From Exiguobacterium sp. (lineage in GTDB: Bacteria > Bacillota > Bacilli > Exiguobacteriales > Exiguobacteriaceae), in assembly GCF_020832205.1 (NCBI RefSeq), contig NZ_JAFIFD010000049.1, positions 1 to 64,000 of the forward strand: a DNA stretch of 64,000 bases, read 5' to 3'. This document shows, piece by piece, positions 32,652 through 40,770 of the stretch; position 1 is the first letter of the stretch; the number at the start of each line of letters is the position of its first letter. Both the position numbers and the translations under genes were made by a program. The notes under the pieces were generated by a model. The model saw nothing but the letters and a program-made list of their open reading frames with translations, did no database searches and had not been told where the DNA came from.

Positions 32652-33857
32652 TCATCGTGTGTGACGGAACGTCTGGCTCCGTACGAATAAGAGGGCACTA
32701 AGCGCCAATCCGATTATACCAAACGTGATGAGTAACGTTTGGATCGGTACGGCGAGCGCGACGAGCACAGACAAGACGGCGAAGGCTACCGGCTCAAGGC
32801 CGGACGCGGCGAGCGCCATGATGCTCATGACACGACCGATCTTGTCTTGGTCGCTATGCTCCTGCATGAGTGTGACCGCCGGCAAGTAGACGAGCATCAA
32901 CATGAAGCCGCTCAGTGCCGCCGTCAACGCGAGCATTGGAATCGATTGGGCTTGCGTATACAAGAGGAACGCGGCAATCGTCAGCAACAAGGCACGGAAG
33001 ACAAACCGACCGCGATGGACCGAACGCATCAGCAAGACGAGGAAACTCGCGACGAACGTCCCGACGGCGAGACCGCCTTCGATGACGCTCAAGTCAAACG
33101 CCGTACCGCCACGCTCGCCGACGAGAATCGGGATACTCATGATGAGCGGTCCCATGACGAACAAGTTGACGATGGCGATGGAGAGCGTTCCGCTCCGTAA
33201 AATCGGGGTATGCGAAACGTAACGAATCCCTTCTTTTAAGTCGACGATGACGTGAGCCAAGGACATGACGTGTGCCGCCGGGATTCGGTCTTGAATCAGG
33301 CGGGGCATGATCAGCAGGGCGGCGAGGAAGATGAGTCCTGCCGCCGTCCCGAAACTGAGTCCGAATCCGCCCCATGTCAACAGGAGTCCCGCTAAAAAAG
33401 GACCGATGACAAACATGAGCTCGAGCGAGCCTTGGAACAACGAGTTGGCTCGTTGCAACTCATGCTGTTTGACGAGGGACGGGATGAGGGACGAGAGTGC
33501 GGGATACGACATGCCGTCCAAAATCCCGAAGATGACGGAAATGCCGATGAGTGCCGCGACCGAGTATAAGTCGAGCAGGTGGAGGCTCAAGACAGCCAAC
33601 ATGAGTGCGGCCTGACCGAGGTTCGTCAAAAATAAGAGCCTACTCTTTTGGAAGCGGTCGGCGAAGACGCCGCCGAACACCATCATCACGACACGCGGAA
33701 GCGAGACGGCGGTCAAAATGATTCCGAGTAATGCCGGTTGTCCTAACACATCGATTGTGAGCCACGACACGCTCAAGAAGAAGATGGAGAAGCCGAGTGT
33801 CAACGTCATCCCGGACAGCCAAGTGAAGACGAATCGTGGATTGTGGAGCAAGTTCAT
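32652..33857 (-). CDS. major facilitator superfamily transporter (401 aa)
   Basis: Twelve membrane helices are predicted, with the MFS loop motif VFADRFQKSRLL near residues 58-69. Length and the internal repeat fit a small-molecule exporter of the 12-helix class. GAGG lies upstream of the ATG. It heads an operon with a MarR regulator, the usual arrangement for a drug or metabolite exporter under ligand-responsive control. Substrate is unknown. Confidence 0.88.
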   Translation of the reverse strand: MNLLHNPRFVFTWLSGMTLTLGFSIFFLSVSWLTIDVLGQPALLGIILTAVSLPRVVMMVFGGVFADRFQKSRLLFLTNLGQAALMLAVLSLHLLDLYSVAALIGISVIFGILDGMSYPALSSLIPSLVKQHELQRANSLFQGSLELMFVIGPFLAGLLLTWGGFGLSFGTAAGLIFLAALLIMPRLIQDRIPAAHVMSLAHVIVDLKEGIRYVSHTPILRSGTLSIAIVNLFVMGPLIMSIPILVGERGGTAFDLSVIEGGLAVGTFVASFLVLLMRSVHRGRFVFRALLLTIAAFLLYTQAQSIPMLALTAALSGFMLMLVYLPAVTLMQEHSDQDKIGRVMSIMALAASGLEPVAFAVLSVLVALAVPIQTLLITFGIIGLALSALLFVRSQTFRHTR

Positions 33858-33884
33858 GATTAAACCTCATGCTTTCTTTATTAA

Positions 33885-33897
33885 AGTTAAGTTAACT
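33885..33897. promoter_or_regulatory. probable MarR operator
   Basis: AGTTAA-G-TTAACT is a perfect 6-bp inverted repeat placed immediately downstream of the -10 box of the MFS-marR promoter. Confidence 0.55.
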
Positions 33898-33899
33898 AA

Positions 33900-33928
33900 A
33901 CTATATAATCATATTGATCATTTGGCAA
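33900..33928 (-). promoter_or_regulatory. promoter of the MFS-marR operon
   Basis: On the minus strand TTGCCA (33928-33923), a 17-nt spacer and TATAGT (33905-33900) form a good sigma-A promoter. Confidence 0.7.
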
Positions 33929-34039
33929 GTTTGAAGACTTCTAATAAAAAATTGTAAAATAACGGAACTTTAATAGTGGGTTTCACGTATAGTTTTATAA
34001 AGAGGAAAACAGACATCTACATGAATCGAGGAATGATAT

Positions 34040-34489
34040 ATGGATAAACAACAGCGTTTGAGACAAATGAAGCAAGAAAACCGAAAGTGGTTCTTTCTCC
34101 GTGTATCCTTTGCGATTCCCGTCGGTATATTGGTCTTTTTACTGTTACAGACAAATACGCAGGAATTCCTATACGGCGGCCTGCTCGTCTTAACGACATT
34201 CCTGTATGGCTATGCCCTTCGACGTGAATATCGATTCATGAGCAGTTTCACAGAACGCACTCGTGCGAAGCGTTTCATCTCACTTCAATATACGTTTGAT
34301 TATGTGTTGATTCTCTTTGTCGGGCTCGTGTTTCCGTGGCTCATGAAATCAGAGACAGCCACGTGGTTGCCATTCATCGGCTTCACGATCGGTATTTTCA
34401 TTCTTTCGGTTTCAGAACGAATGATAGATGAGAAAGTGAAACAAAGCGATTCGGAGCAACCGACACGTCGTGAAGTGAGAGGTTGGTGA
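34040..34489 (+). CDS. paralogous four-helix membrane family, subtype B (149 aa)
   Basis: The N-terminal basic helix DKQQRLRQMKQENRKW precedes two helix pairs (about residues 19-55 and 82-122). The inner loop has TERTRAKRFISLQY and the C-terminus ends DSEQPTRREVRGW. The same three elements recur in subtype B copies at 34499, 35471 and 53139. It is the first of five consecutive family members with spacings from +10 nt to -26 nt, presumably one operon. AGGAATGAT lies upstream. Function is unknown. Confidence 0.72.
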   Translation: MDKQQRLRQMKQENRKWFFLRVSFAIPVGILVFLLLQTNTQEFLYGGLLVLTTFLYGYALRREYRFMSSFTERTRAKRFISLQYTFDYVLILFVGLVFPWLMKSETATWLPFIGFTIGIFILSVSERMIDEKVKQSDSEQPTRREVRGW

Positions 34490-34498
34490 GCTAAGTAG

Positions 34499-34960
34499 AT
34501 GACAAAGCAAGAACGCATCAATGCCATCTATAGATCGAATATGAAGCTGGCAGTCCCACAAGGGCTCATCACGTTTCCAATGACGTTTTTTACGGTCGGA
34601 TTGATTCGCTCAGATTCATGGAACGGATGGTACGTGTTCGGTGTCGCTGTTTGCTTGTTGTTGCTTGGTGGTTCCTTTTTTAAAGCGAATCAAATCGAGA
34701 CGAATATGACTGAACGCGAAGGGGCCAAGCAAATCATCACACGGCGGAACGGATTCCTATTCGGGGTATTCGTCATGTCTATTCTATCGGTTGCACTGAC
34801 GCTCAAACTCGGCTGGACATACGCGTGGATTTTGATTGTGACCGGTGGGATTCTCTACGGCGGATACCGCTTGATTCGAAAACAAGACGAGCGATTGTCT
34901 GCGATCGATCCGGAGCATCCGTTGTTTCGTGAGATGCGACTCGATCACGTGAGAGATTAG
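34499..34960 (+). CDS. paralogous four-helix membrane family, subtype B (153 aa)
   Basis: The N-terminus TKQERINAIYRSNMK, the loop MTEREGAKQIITRRNGF near residues 65-81 and the C-terminal SAIDPEHPLFREMRL link it to the other members. It is intermediate between the subtypes because its C-terminal motif (IDPEHP) combines the IDPEH of subtype A with the later arginine of subtype B. Two helix pairs are predicted. Second gene of the five-gene cluster. Confidence 0.72.
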   Translation: MTKQERINAIYRSNMKLAVPQGLITFPMTFFTVGLIRSDSWNGWYVFGVAVCLLLLGGSFFKANQIETNMTEREGAKQIITRRNGFLFGVFVMSILSVALTLKLGWTYAWILIVTGGILYGGYRLIRKQDERLSAIDPEHPLFREMRLDHVRD

Positions 34961-34970
34961 GAGGGATATG

Positions 34971-35468
34971 ATGGAACGGGAAGCCAGGCTATCTAAACTA
35001 GTGACCATCAAGAAACGATACCATCGCTTCATTATCGCGAGCACACTCTTTATTTTGGGGGCATCCTTATACTTCATGATGGATTTGAAGTATTCCGGTG
35101 CGCTCGCTGTCATCAGTCTCGTCCCGATGATGTGGGTCGAGTGGAGACAGACACGCGCCTATCTCACGTTGAATGATGATCGTTTGTACCGGCGTCTCAT
35201 CCGGCTGAATTTTGCGATTCTCTGTTTCACGTTCGTCTTGCTGTTTAGCCTGGTCGCTTTGCTTTTGACCGGAAACATTCACCGAGACGGTCTTATGTGG
35301 GCGATGATCATCGGGGGTCCACCATCAGTCTTATGGCCGTTCTGGCTGGACCGAAAGTTGCTTCAAATCGATCCAGAGCACGTGACATCGGGTATGGTGA
35401 CGAAAGCAAACCGTGCGAAGTCGAAGCATCAACTTGATGAGGGAAACGAATTAAAAAGGACAAGATAA
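34971..35468 (+). CDS. paralogous four-helix membrane family, subtype A (165 aa)
   Basis: The N-terminus EREARLSKLVTIKKRYHR, the loop RQTRAYLTLNDDRLYRRLIR near residues 56-75 and the C-terminal LLQIDPEHVTSGMVTKANRAK carry the family motifs. Helix pairs lie at about residues 20-55 and 78-120. Two ATG codons are adjacent; the second has better spacing from AGGAGGG. Third gene of the five-gene cluster. Confidence 0.73.
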   Translation: MEREARLSKLVTIKKRYHRFIIASTLFILGASLYFMMDLKYSGALAVISLVPMMWVEWRQTRAYLTLNDDRLYRRLIRLNFAILCFTFVLLFSLVALLLTGNIHRDGLMWAMIIGGPPSVLWPFWLDRKLLQIDPEHVTSGMVTKANRAKSKHQLDEGNELKRTR

Positions 35469-35470
35469 AT

Positions 35471-35959
35471 ATGAAGAAACAAGAACGGATTCAAGCGTTA
35501 GGCAAGTATCGAGAACAAGATCAACGCAGTAGCCTTTGGCTGATAATAGCGCTCATCTTCTTCAATTCCTTCATGTTAGGGTTTGAGGACTTCTGGTGGG
35601 TATGGGGGATTGGATCCCTACTCGTATCAATCGGTCTGGTGCGCATCATGCTCCGTGAGGGGAAGAACGCGATGACGCTTACGACCGGACGAGGCGTGTT
35701 GCTCACAAAACGGTTGTTTCAGATGTATCCTCTTTGGATTGTGTGGATCACAGCGGCGATTTTTCTCAGTCGTCTGGGCGTCCCGGTCATCGGATGGATT
35801 CTCTATAGTGTTTGTTCGGCGATGTTAGGGTGGCATCATTACACGACACGTCAACAGCTCAAGCAAGTTGACCCGAATCAACCGACCCGAAACGATATCT
35901 CGCGGTTATACCGCTCGTACGAGAGGAGTACATATGGTAGCAAAAGAAATGCGGGTTAA
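35471..35959 (+). CDS. paralogous four-helix membrane family, subtype B (162 aa)
   Basis: KKQERIQALGKYREQDQR starts the protein; the loop TTGRGVLLTKRLFQMYP replaces the usual TEREGAKR stretch, and the C-terminus has KQVDPNQPTRNDISRLYR. Two helix pairs are predicted. It follows the previous gene by 2 nt, with AAAAGGAC upstream, and its 3' end overlaps the next copy by 26 nt. Confidence 0.72.
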   Translation: MKKQERIQALGKYREQDQRSSLWLIIALIFFNSFMLGFEDFWWVWGIGSLLVSIGLVRIMLREGKNAMTLTTGRGVLLTKRLFQMYPLWIVWITAAIFLSRLGVPVIGWILYSVCSAMLGWHHYTTRQQLKQVDPNQPTRNDISRLYRSYERSTYGSKRNAG

Positions 35960-36416
35960 ACAGTTGTTGGAACAAGATGACGTCCATTGGCGCTGGCGTT
36001 GGGGCGTTTGGTTTGTCGGGCTCGTCGTGACGATCTTTGTCAGCGGAGCCTCGCCGCGATGGGTGCCGTTCAGTACGCTCGTCCTCTTTTTCCCATACCT
36101 CTGCTTGGAGTGGCGGAAGACGAAACTGTTACTGACGTTCAATGAGGATGAACGATACAGCCGGCTCGTCTACTTCGAGTTTGCATCCCTCTGGCTCCAA
36201 TTCATCATCTACCTCGGTCTCGTGATCGGATATATTACGGAAACTCTGTCGCTGCCATGGCTGCTTGGCATCATCGGTGGCGTCTCGACGTTGACGTTCG
36301 GGATCTCGCGTTTTATGCAACGGCGCCTCCGTCTGATTGATCCGGCACATGTCACGAACAAACAGCTATCGGTCGCGAAAGAAGAGCGATTGGAAGCATA
36401 TCGAGCAGGCCTATGA
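35934..36416 (+). CDS. paralogous four-helix membrane family, subtype A (160 aa)
   Basis: The N-terminal AKEMRVKQLLEQDDVHWRW, the loop RKTKLLLTFNEDERYSRLVY near residues 59-78 and the C-terminal LRLIDPAHVTNKQLSVAKEE place it in subtype A. GAGAGGAG lies 6-7 nt before ATG 35934; the start sits 26 nt inside the previous gene, so the pair is coupled. Last gene of the five-gene cluster. Confidence 0.74.
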   Translation: MVAKEMRVKQLLEQDDVHWRWRWGVWFVGLVVTIFVSGASPRWVPFSTLVLFFPYLCLEWRKTKLLLTFNEDERYSRLVYFEFASLWLQFIIYLGLVIGYITETLSLPWLLGIIGGVSTLTFGISRFMQRRLRLIDPAHVTNKQLSVAKEERLEAYRAGL

Positions 36417-36436
36417 TTCGTCAGGGCCTTTTTTTA
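36407..36436 (+). terminator. probable terminator of the five-gene cluster
   Basis: A short stem AGGCC / GGCCT with a 13-nt loop is followed by seven T. It starts before the stop codon of the last gene. The stem is weak. Confidence 0.5.
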
Positions 36437-36508
36437 TTGGTTCAGGACATCTGTCCTTTATCGAGGATGTCCGTTATTGTTAACTAAAGAATAAAGGAGG
36501 AGATGGAG

Positions 36509-36934
36509 ATGCGCGGTGTATTGTTCGCCATTAGCGGCGGATTCTTTTTGACCTTACAAAGTGTGGCCAATGCCAATATCAGTTCTGCAATCGGCACGTG
36601 GCAGGCGGCGACGCTCACCCAGTTGACCGGTTTTGTCGTGGCGCTTCTCATCATGCTTCTCGTCCGCGACCGGACGTACCGTGAGATGCGACACGTGAAG
36701 CCACTCTATCTGTCAGGCGGAGCCTTCGCGGCGCTCATCTTGTTCAGCAACATGACGGCCGTGCATACGCTCGGCGTCACGCTCACGATTTCATTATTTT
36801 TAATCGCCCAGCTCGCGCTCGCCCTCGTCATTGACGGACGTGGCTGGTTCGGGATGGTGCGGCGTCGCTTGAACGTCACGCAACTTCTCGGCGTGGCGAT
36901 GATGGTTGCTGGGGTGGTGTTGTTGAAATGGTAG
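36509..36934 (+). CDS. YdcZ/DUF606-type DMT-superfamily membrane protein, copy 1 (141 aa)
   Basis: Five hydrophobic helices and the pattern ISGGFFLTLQSVANANIS near the start and GVAMMVAGVVLLKW at the end match DUF606 (YdcZ), a half-size relative of EamA transporters. The second ATG is preferred, 8 nt after AAAGGAGG. A Crp/Fnr regulator gene overlaps its end by 7 nt, and a second DUF606 gene follows. Half-size members often act in pairs, so the two may form a heterodimeric transporter. Confidence 0.82.
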   Translation: MRGVLFAISGGFFLTLQSVANANISSAIGTWQAATLTQLTGFVVALLIMLLVRDRTYREMRHVKPLYLSGGAFAALILFSNMTAVHTLGVTLTISLFLIAQLALALVIDGRGWFGMVRRRLNVTQLLGVAMMVAGVVLLKW

Positions 36935-37605
36935 GAAAAGATCGATTGGAGCAATTCATGAGACAAGTCGGGCTTTATGAGGTGTTGCCTCGCGCGGCGT
37001 GGTCGGACTTGACGCTCGTCCGTTACGAGCCCGGTGCGACAATTTGTACGCAAGGTGATCCGGCACGGGTGCTTCGTTTCCTCGTCAACGGCAAGATTCG
37101 CGTCTCCCACACGTCAGCAGCCGGGAAGCGGCTCGTCTTGTCGTTTAAGCAACCGCTCGACTTGATTGGGGACATCGAATATGTGCAACGGACGCCGTAT
37201 TTGAACACGGTCGAGGCGGTGACGACCGTCGAGATGCTCGTCATTCGGTTCGATGATTTGGCCCGACACGCAGCGGACGATGTGGCGTGGCTCCATTATC
37301 TGTTAGAAGAAATCACAAGAAAGTTCGAGAGAAAGTCGCAATCGATGAGCTTCAACTTGTTTTACCCAGTCGATGTTCGGCTCGCAAGTTACTTGTTGTC
37401 GATGACGCCGGAGATGAAAACGCTCGGCTCGACGGTCGATGAGTTGACCGACATCGCCGATTTGATCGGGACGAGCTATCGCCACGTCAACCGAACGCTC
37501 AAACGATTCGTCGAGGACGGGTTGATTGAGCGGGACAGACGGTCGATCACGGTCGTCGACCGGGAGCGCTTGATCGATGTGGCAGGAGAGAGCATTTATG
37601 AGTGA
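36928..37605 (+). CDS. Crp/Fnr-family transcriptional regulator (225 aa)
   Basis: An N-terminal cyclic-nucleotide-binding-like beta barrel (YEPGATICTQGDPARVLRFLVNGKIRV) is joined by the long dimer helix to a C-terminal HTH (IADLIGTSYRHVNRTLKRFVEDGLI). There is no N-terminal cysteine cluster, so it does not look like an iron-sulfur Fnr; YeiL-type regulators are closest in context. It lies between two DUF606 transporter genes, overlapping the first by 7 nt, and probably controls them. Effector unknown. Confidence 0.86.
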   Translation: MVGKDRLEQFMRQVGLYEVLPRAAWSDLTLVRYEPGATICTQGDPARVLRFLVNGKIRVSHTSAAGKRLVLSFKQPLDLIGDIEYVQRTPYLNTVEAVTTVEMLVIRFDDLARHAADDVAWLHYLLEEITRKFERKSQSMSFNLFYPVDVRLASYLLSMTPEMKTLGSTVDELTDIADLIGTSYRHVNRTLKRFVEDGLIERDRRSITVVDRERLIDVAGESIYE

Positions 37606-37617
37606 GGAGGGAGACGT

Positions 37618-38091
37618 ATGGCCATTGGAATGATGCTTGCCGTGTTCGGCGGGATGCTCGTCTGCATTCAAAACACGTTCAATGCAAACGTGAAGCGACG
37701 TGTCGGCGCGTGGGCGACGACGACGCTCGTCCTCGGGCTCGGTTTTCTCGCTTCGCTCGTCGCTGGCTTGATTCGTGACGGGACCGCCTTGTTTGCGGTC
37801 GCGGGAATGGAGACGTGGTATTGGTTCAGTGGCATCATCGGGGTCGGGGTCGTCATGAGCGTGACGCAAAGCGTCGAGCGGCTCGGACCGAGTTACGCCA
37901 TCTCGATCGTCATGGTGTCGCAAATCCTGTTCGCGCTCCTATGGGACACGCTCGGTTGGTTTGGGCTCGAGGCGATCCCGTTCACGTGGAAGACAGTCGT
38001 CGGCATCGTCTTGATTGTCGGCGGGGTACTCCTGTTTCAGTTGAGCGGGAAAGAAAAAGTAGTGAACGAGCGTGTCCGACGCGTCGGATGA
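37618..38091 (+). CDS. YdcZ/DUF606-type DMT-superfamily membrane protein, copy 2 (157 aa)
   Basis: The protein has GGMLVCIQNTFNANVKRRVG near residues 11-30 and a final helix GIVLIVGGVLLFQL, both typical of DUF606. Five helices are predicted. GGAGGGAGACGT precedes the ATG. It is the third gene of the DUF606-Crp/Fnr-DUF606 operon, 12 nt after the regulator. Confidence 0.82.
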   Translation: MAIGMMLAVFGGMLVCIQNTFNANVKRRVGAWATTTLVLGLGFLASLVAGLIRDGTALFAVAGMETWYWFSGIIGVGVVMSVTQSVERLGPSYAISIVMVSQILFALLWDTLGWFGLEAIPFTWKTVVGIVLIVGGVLLFQLSGKEKVVNERVRRVG

Positions 38092-38093
38092 CA

Positions 38094-38297
38094 TTAAAAT
38101 GATTTACCGCAACTATGACAAGTCTGCCCGTGTTCCTGCCTTCTGACAGAGGTTTGGCAATGCGGGCATGTTGTCGTTTGGGACTCTCTCGGATAGAACG
38201 TGGAACGTTGCTCGAAAGGAGAGCGGTGATGGGGTTTCCAGCTGAAGAGGATGAACACGACGGCAACGAGTAAAGCGATTAGAATGAGGATATCCAT
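38094..38297 (-). CDS. small membrane-anchored zinc-ribbon protein (67 aa)
   Basis: One N-terminal membrane helix (about residues 2-20) is followed by a basic linker and a C-terminal zinc ribbon formed by CPHC (about 44-47) and CHSC (about 60-63). TAGGAGG lies upstream of the ATG. Function is unknown, though such ribbon-anchor proteins are common in Bacilli. It converges on the DUF606 operon with only a 2-nt gap. Confidence 0.72.
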   Translation of the reverse strand: MDILILIALLVAVVFILFSWKPHHRSPFEQRSTFYPRESQTTTCPHCQTSVRRQEHGQTCHSCGKSF

Positions 38298-38377
38298 ATG
38301 AAAGCCTCCTAATTATTGGTATGCTATTCTTATGTACGCAATTCGCAAGCATTTGGTTTCAGGGGGGAATGAAATAA

Positions 38378-38866
38378 ATGACACGTGAAGAACGAATCGA
38401 ACAGTTATACATACGAAACCGAACGGGAATCGTGATGTTAATCGGCACATTCTTAATCGGGCTCGCTGGCGGGCTATGGCTTTTTACGGGAGGCGCATAT
38501 GAACAGATCGCCGCATTCGTTTTCTTTTTCGTCGTCGCGTTGCCGCTCGGTTTCGTGGCTTGGCGGAAGACACGGACGCTATTGACGTTCAATGAGGATC
38601 AACGCTATCGGCGCTGGATTCGCTTCAAAGGGCTTTTGAATATAATCTTATTGTTTGGCATGATGGGGATGATGTCGCTCTTTGCATCAGGGTTCGTCCC
38701 GTTATCGTTGTTCACAGGGACTATAGTGAGCTTGGCGATCGGCTATTTGTTTATCGAGATGGTGGTGGACCGACGCTTGCTTCAAATCGATGACGAGCAT
38801 GTCGTCGACAGTCTGCTCGGATTGACGAAACGGGAGCGGATGAAACGGCATTGGGAGGAAGAGTGA
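38378..38866 (+). CDS. paralogous four-helix membrane family, subtype A (162 aa)
   Basis: TREERIEQLYIRNRTG at the start, RKTRTLLTFNEDQRYRRWIR near residues 65-84, and LLQIDDEHVVDSLLGLTKRE at the end carry all three family motifs. Two helix pairs lie between them. GGGGGAATG lies upstream. The stop is 55 nt from an SMI1-type gene. Function is unknown. Confidence 0.74.
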   Translation: MTREERIEQLYIRNRTGIVMLIGTFLIGLAGGLWLFTGGAYEQIAAFVFFFVVALPLGFVAWRKTRTLLTFNEDQRYRRWIRFKGLLNIILLFGMMGMMSLFASGFVPLSLFTGTIVSLAIGYLFIEMVVDRRLLQIDDEHVVDSLLGLTKRERMKRHWEEE

Positions 38867-38921
38867 GAGTCTCACATCAAGAACTACGGAAGCAGAGAAG
38901 ACTAATGAAAGTAGGGAAACG

Positions 38922-39716
38922 ATGAATATATGGAGACAAGACCCGGACGACCCGAATCGGTTGCCCGAATTGACAGACGATGTATTGGCAGAAGTCGAGG
39001 GACGCCTTGGTGTGAAGCTCCCGGACGACTACCTTGAAGCGATTCGCATCCAAAACGGTGGTGGTGTCGAACCGCGGGACTTGCCGATTGTGTGGAACGG
39101 ACAAGACGACATCGCACTCGTCGACTCGATTGCCGGCGTCGGTCTATCGGACGGCTTGATTCAATCGAAGGCGCTATTGGCCGAGTGGGGCGTCGAGGAT
39201 GACCGATTGATTGCCTTCGCGGGCGATGGACACTTCTTCCTCGCGTTCGACTATCGCGAGAGCGCGACGCCAAAGATTGCGTATATCGACACGGACAGCG
39301 AACAGATTGATGTCCTGTTCGACTCATTCAGAGCATTCACCGAAGCGCTCACGACGGTCGAGTTCGAGCCGTTCACGGGACTCGCCGAGGGAGAGGCGTT
39401 TATCGATTATGCGCGACGCCAACTGTACAGCACCGATAAGAGTGAGAAGGCTAAGGGGGCAAATACGTGGTCGAACGGGGTCGACATGCTTGGTGCAGAC
39501 GAGCTCATCACGGAATTGCTGACGTGGATGAAAGATGAGACGCTCCGGGTCACGGCAATCTGTACGATGCAACATTTGATTCTCATGCGGAAGATTGAAG
39601 ATGACGCATCGATCAAGGCCTTCTTGGAGGCACTTCGACAGAACGACGACTCGTTCAGTAAACAAAGTTATGAGGAGACGAAGTACATCGTCGAGAATGA
39701 CATTCCGTTTGAGTGA
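38922..39716 (+). CDS. SMI1/KNR4-family (immunity-like) protein (264 aa)
   Basis: An SMI1/KNR4 domain spans about residues 12-150, with LGVKLPDDYLEAIRIQNGGG near residues 29-48 and IAFAGDGHFFLAFDYR near 96-111. The remainder is helical and may be a separate domain. In bacteria this family often neutralises polymorphic toxins, but no toxin gene is adjacent, so an orphan immunity or housekeeping role is equally possible. It lies between members of the four-helix family. Confidence 0.82.
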   Translation: MNIWRQDPDDPNRLPELTDDVLAEVEGRLGVKLPDDYLEAIRIQNGGGVEPRDLPIVWNGQDDIALVDSIAGVGLSDGLIQSKALLAEWGVEDDRLIAFAGDGHFFLAFDYRESATPKIAYIDTDSEQIDVLFDSFRAFTEALTTVEFEPFTGLAEGEAFIDYARRQLYSTDKSEKAKGANTWSNGVDMLGADELITELLTWMKDETLRVTAICTMQHLILMRKIEDDASIKAFLEALRQNDDSFSKQSYEETKYIVENDIPFE

Positions 39717-39774
39717 AACCTTTTGCACGATTAATTCGTAAAAGAAGGAAATGAGATTTAGCTAGGAGGATTGG

Positions 39775-40254
39775 ATGATTGACCATACAGTAAGGCTAGA
39801 ACGCATGATTGAGAACGACCGCAAACGACAAAAGCAGACGCTCTATCCGACATTCGGGTTCATCGCGCTGTTCATCATCTATTTTATGACGACGGACGTC
39901 CTGCTCCTGTTGCCCATTATCTTGGTCGGACAGTTCCCGATGCTCTATAAAAGTTGGCATCGGATGAAGTTGTTGCTTACGTTCAATGATGATGCCCGCT
40001 ACCAAGAAAAAGTACGGTCTGAGTTTGGCTTGGCTGTCGGGAACCTTGTCTTCCTCTTGTTGTTGATCACGAGCTCAATCCTCGGGTGGATCACGTTACT
40101 CACGTTCATCATCGTCGTACTCGTTGGCTTGATCACGTTCATCGTGCTCGGCTATCGCATCGACCGCGAGTTGAAAACGATTGACCCGCAGCACGTGACC
40201 GGGACAGAGCTCAGCAAGGCGCAACTCGAGCGTCAAAAACGAAAGACATCATGA
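39775..40254 (+). CDS. paralogous four-helix membrane family, subtype A (159 aa)
   Basis: The N-terminus TVRLERMIENDRKRQKQ, the loop HRMKLLLTFNDDARYQEKVR near residues 62-81 and the C-terminal LKTIDPQHVTGTELSKAQLE give a full set of motifs. It is closest to the next gene, which shares the MIENDR/MVENDR start and the SWHRMK/AWHRMK loop, so they are recent tandem duplicates. GCTAGGAGG lies upstream of the ATG. Confidence 0.76.
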   Translation: MIDHTVRLERMIENDRKRQKQTLYPTFGFIALFIIYFMTTDVLLLLPIILVGQFPMLYKSWHRMKLLLTFNDDARYQEKVRSEFGLAVGNLVFLLLLITSSILGWITLLTFIIVVLVGLITFIVLGYRIDRELKTIDPQHVTGTELSKAQLERQKRKTS

Positions 40255-40269
40255 TGGGGGAAATTCAAT

Positions 40270-40755
40270 ATGGTTGAAAAAGAACAACGCGTCAAACAAA
40301 TGGTCGAGAACGACCGCAACGTGAACAAGACGGCGCTCTTGCTCACGTTCATGATTTTAGGGATCGCCTTTTTCTTTATCTTTACGCAAGAAATCTCGCT
40401 CGCGACGTTCGCCGTCATCATTATGGCGACGCAGTTGCCGAGCCTATACCGGGCGTGGCACCGGATGAAACTGCTCAAGACGTTCAATGACGAGGCGCGC
40501 TATCAAAAATACGTCCGTCTCGAATTTGGGATCGTGCTCGCGAACGTCATCCTGCTCGGTCTGTTTATCGCCATCGCCTGGTCGATCGAAGGATCGCTCG
40601 TCGTGTTTGCGGTCATGTTGCTCGCGCTGTTCATCCCGTTCATTGTTTTGTCGGTGTGGGTGAACCGGAAGCTCGAGCTGATCGATCCGAACCATGTGAA
40701 CAATCACGAGCTTCGGATGGCACATCGGGAAGCAGCGAAAAATCGACTCAGCTGA
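40270..40755 (+). CDS. paralogous four-helix membrane family, subtype A (161 aa)
   Basis: EKEQRVKQMVENDRN at the start, HRMKLLKTFNDEARYQKYVR in the central loop and LELIDPNHVNNHELRMAHRE at the C-terminus are the family motifs. It is a tandem duplicate of the preceding gene, 15 nt away. A short lipoprotein gene follows 15 nt later, so these three genes probably share a transcript. Confidence 0.76.
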   Translation: MVEKEQRVKQMVENDRNVNKTALLLTFMILGIAFFFIFTQEISLATFAVIIMATQLPSLYRAWHRMKLLKTFNDEARYQKYVRLEFGIVLANVILLGLFIAIAWSIEGSLVVFAVMLLALFIPFIVLSVWVNRKLELIDPNHVNNHELRMAHREAAKNRLS

Positions 40756-40770
40756 CAAGGAGGAAGATGG

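Noticed and set aside
36409-36502. A riboswitch in the leader of the first DUF606 gene
   Set aside because: The only structure is a 7-bp inverted repeat with a 14-nt loop, which fits a protein-binding site better than a known riboswitch fold.
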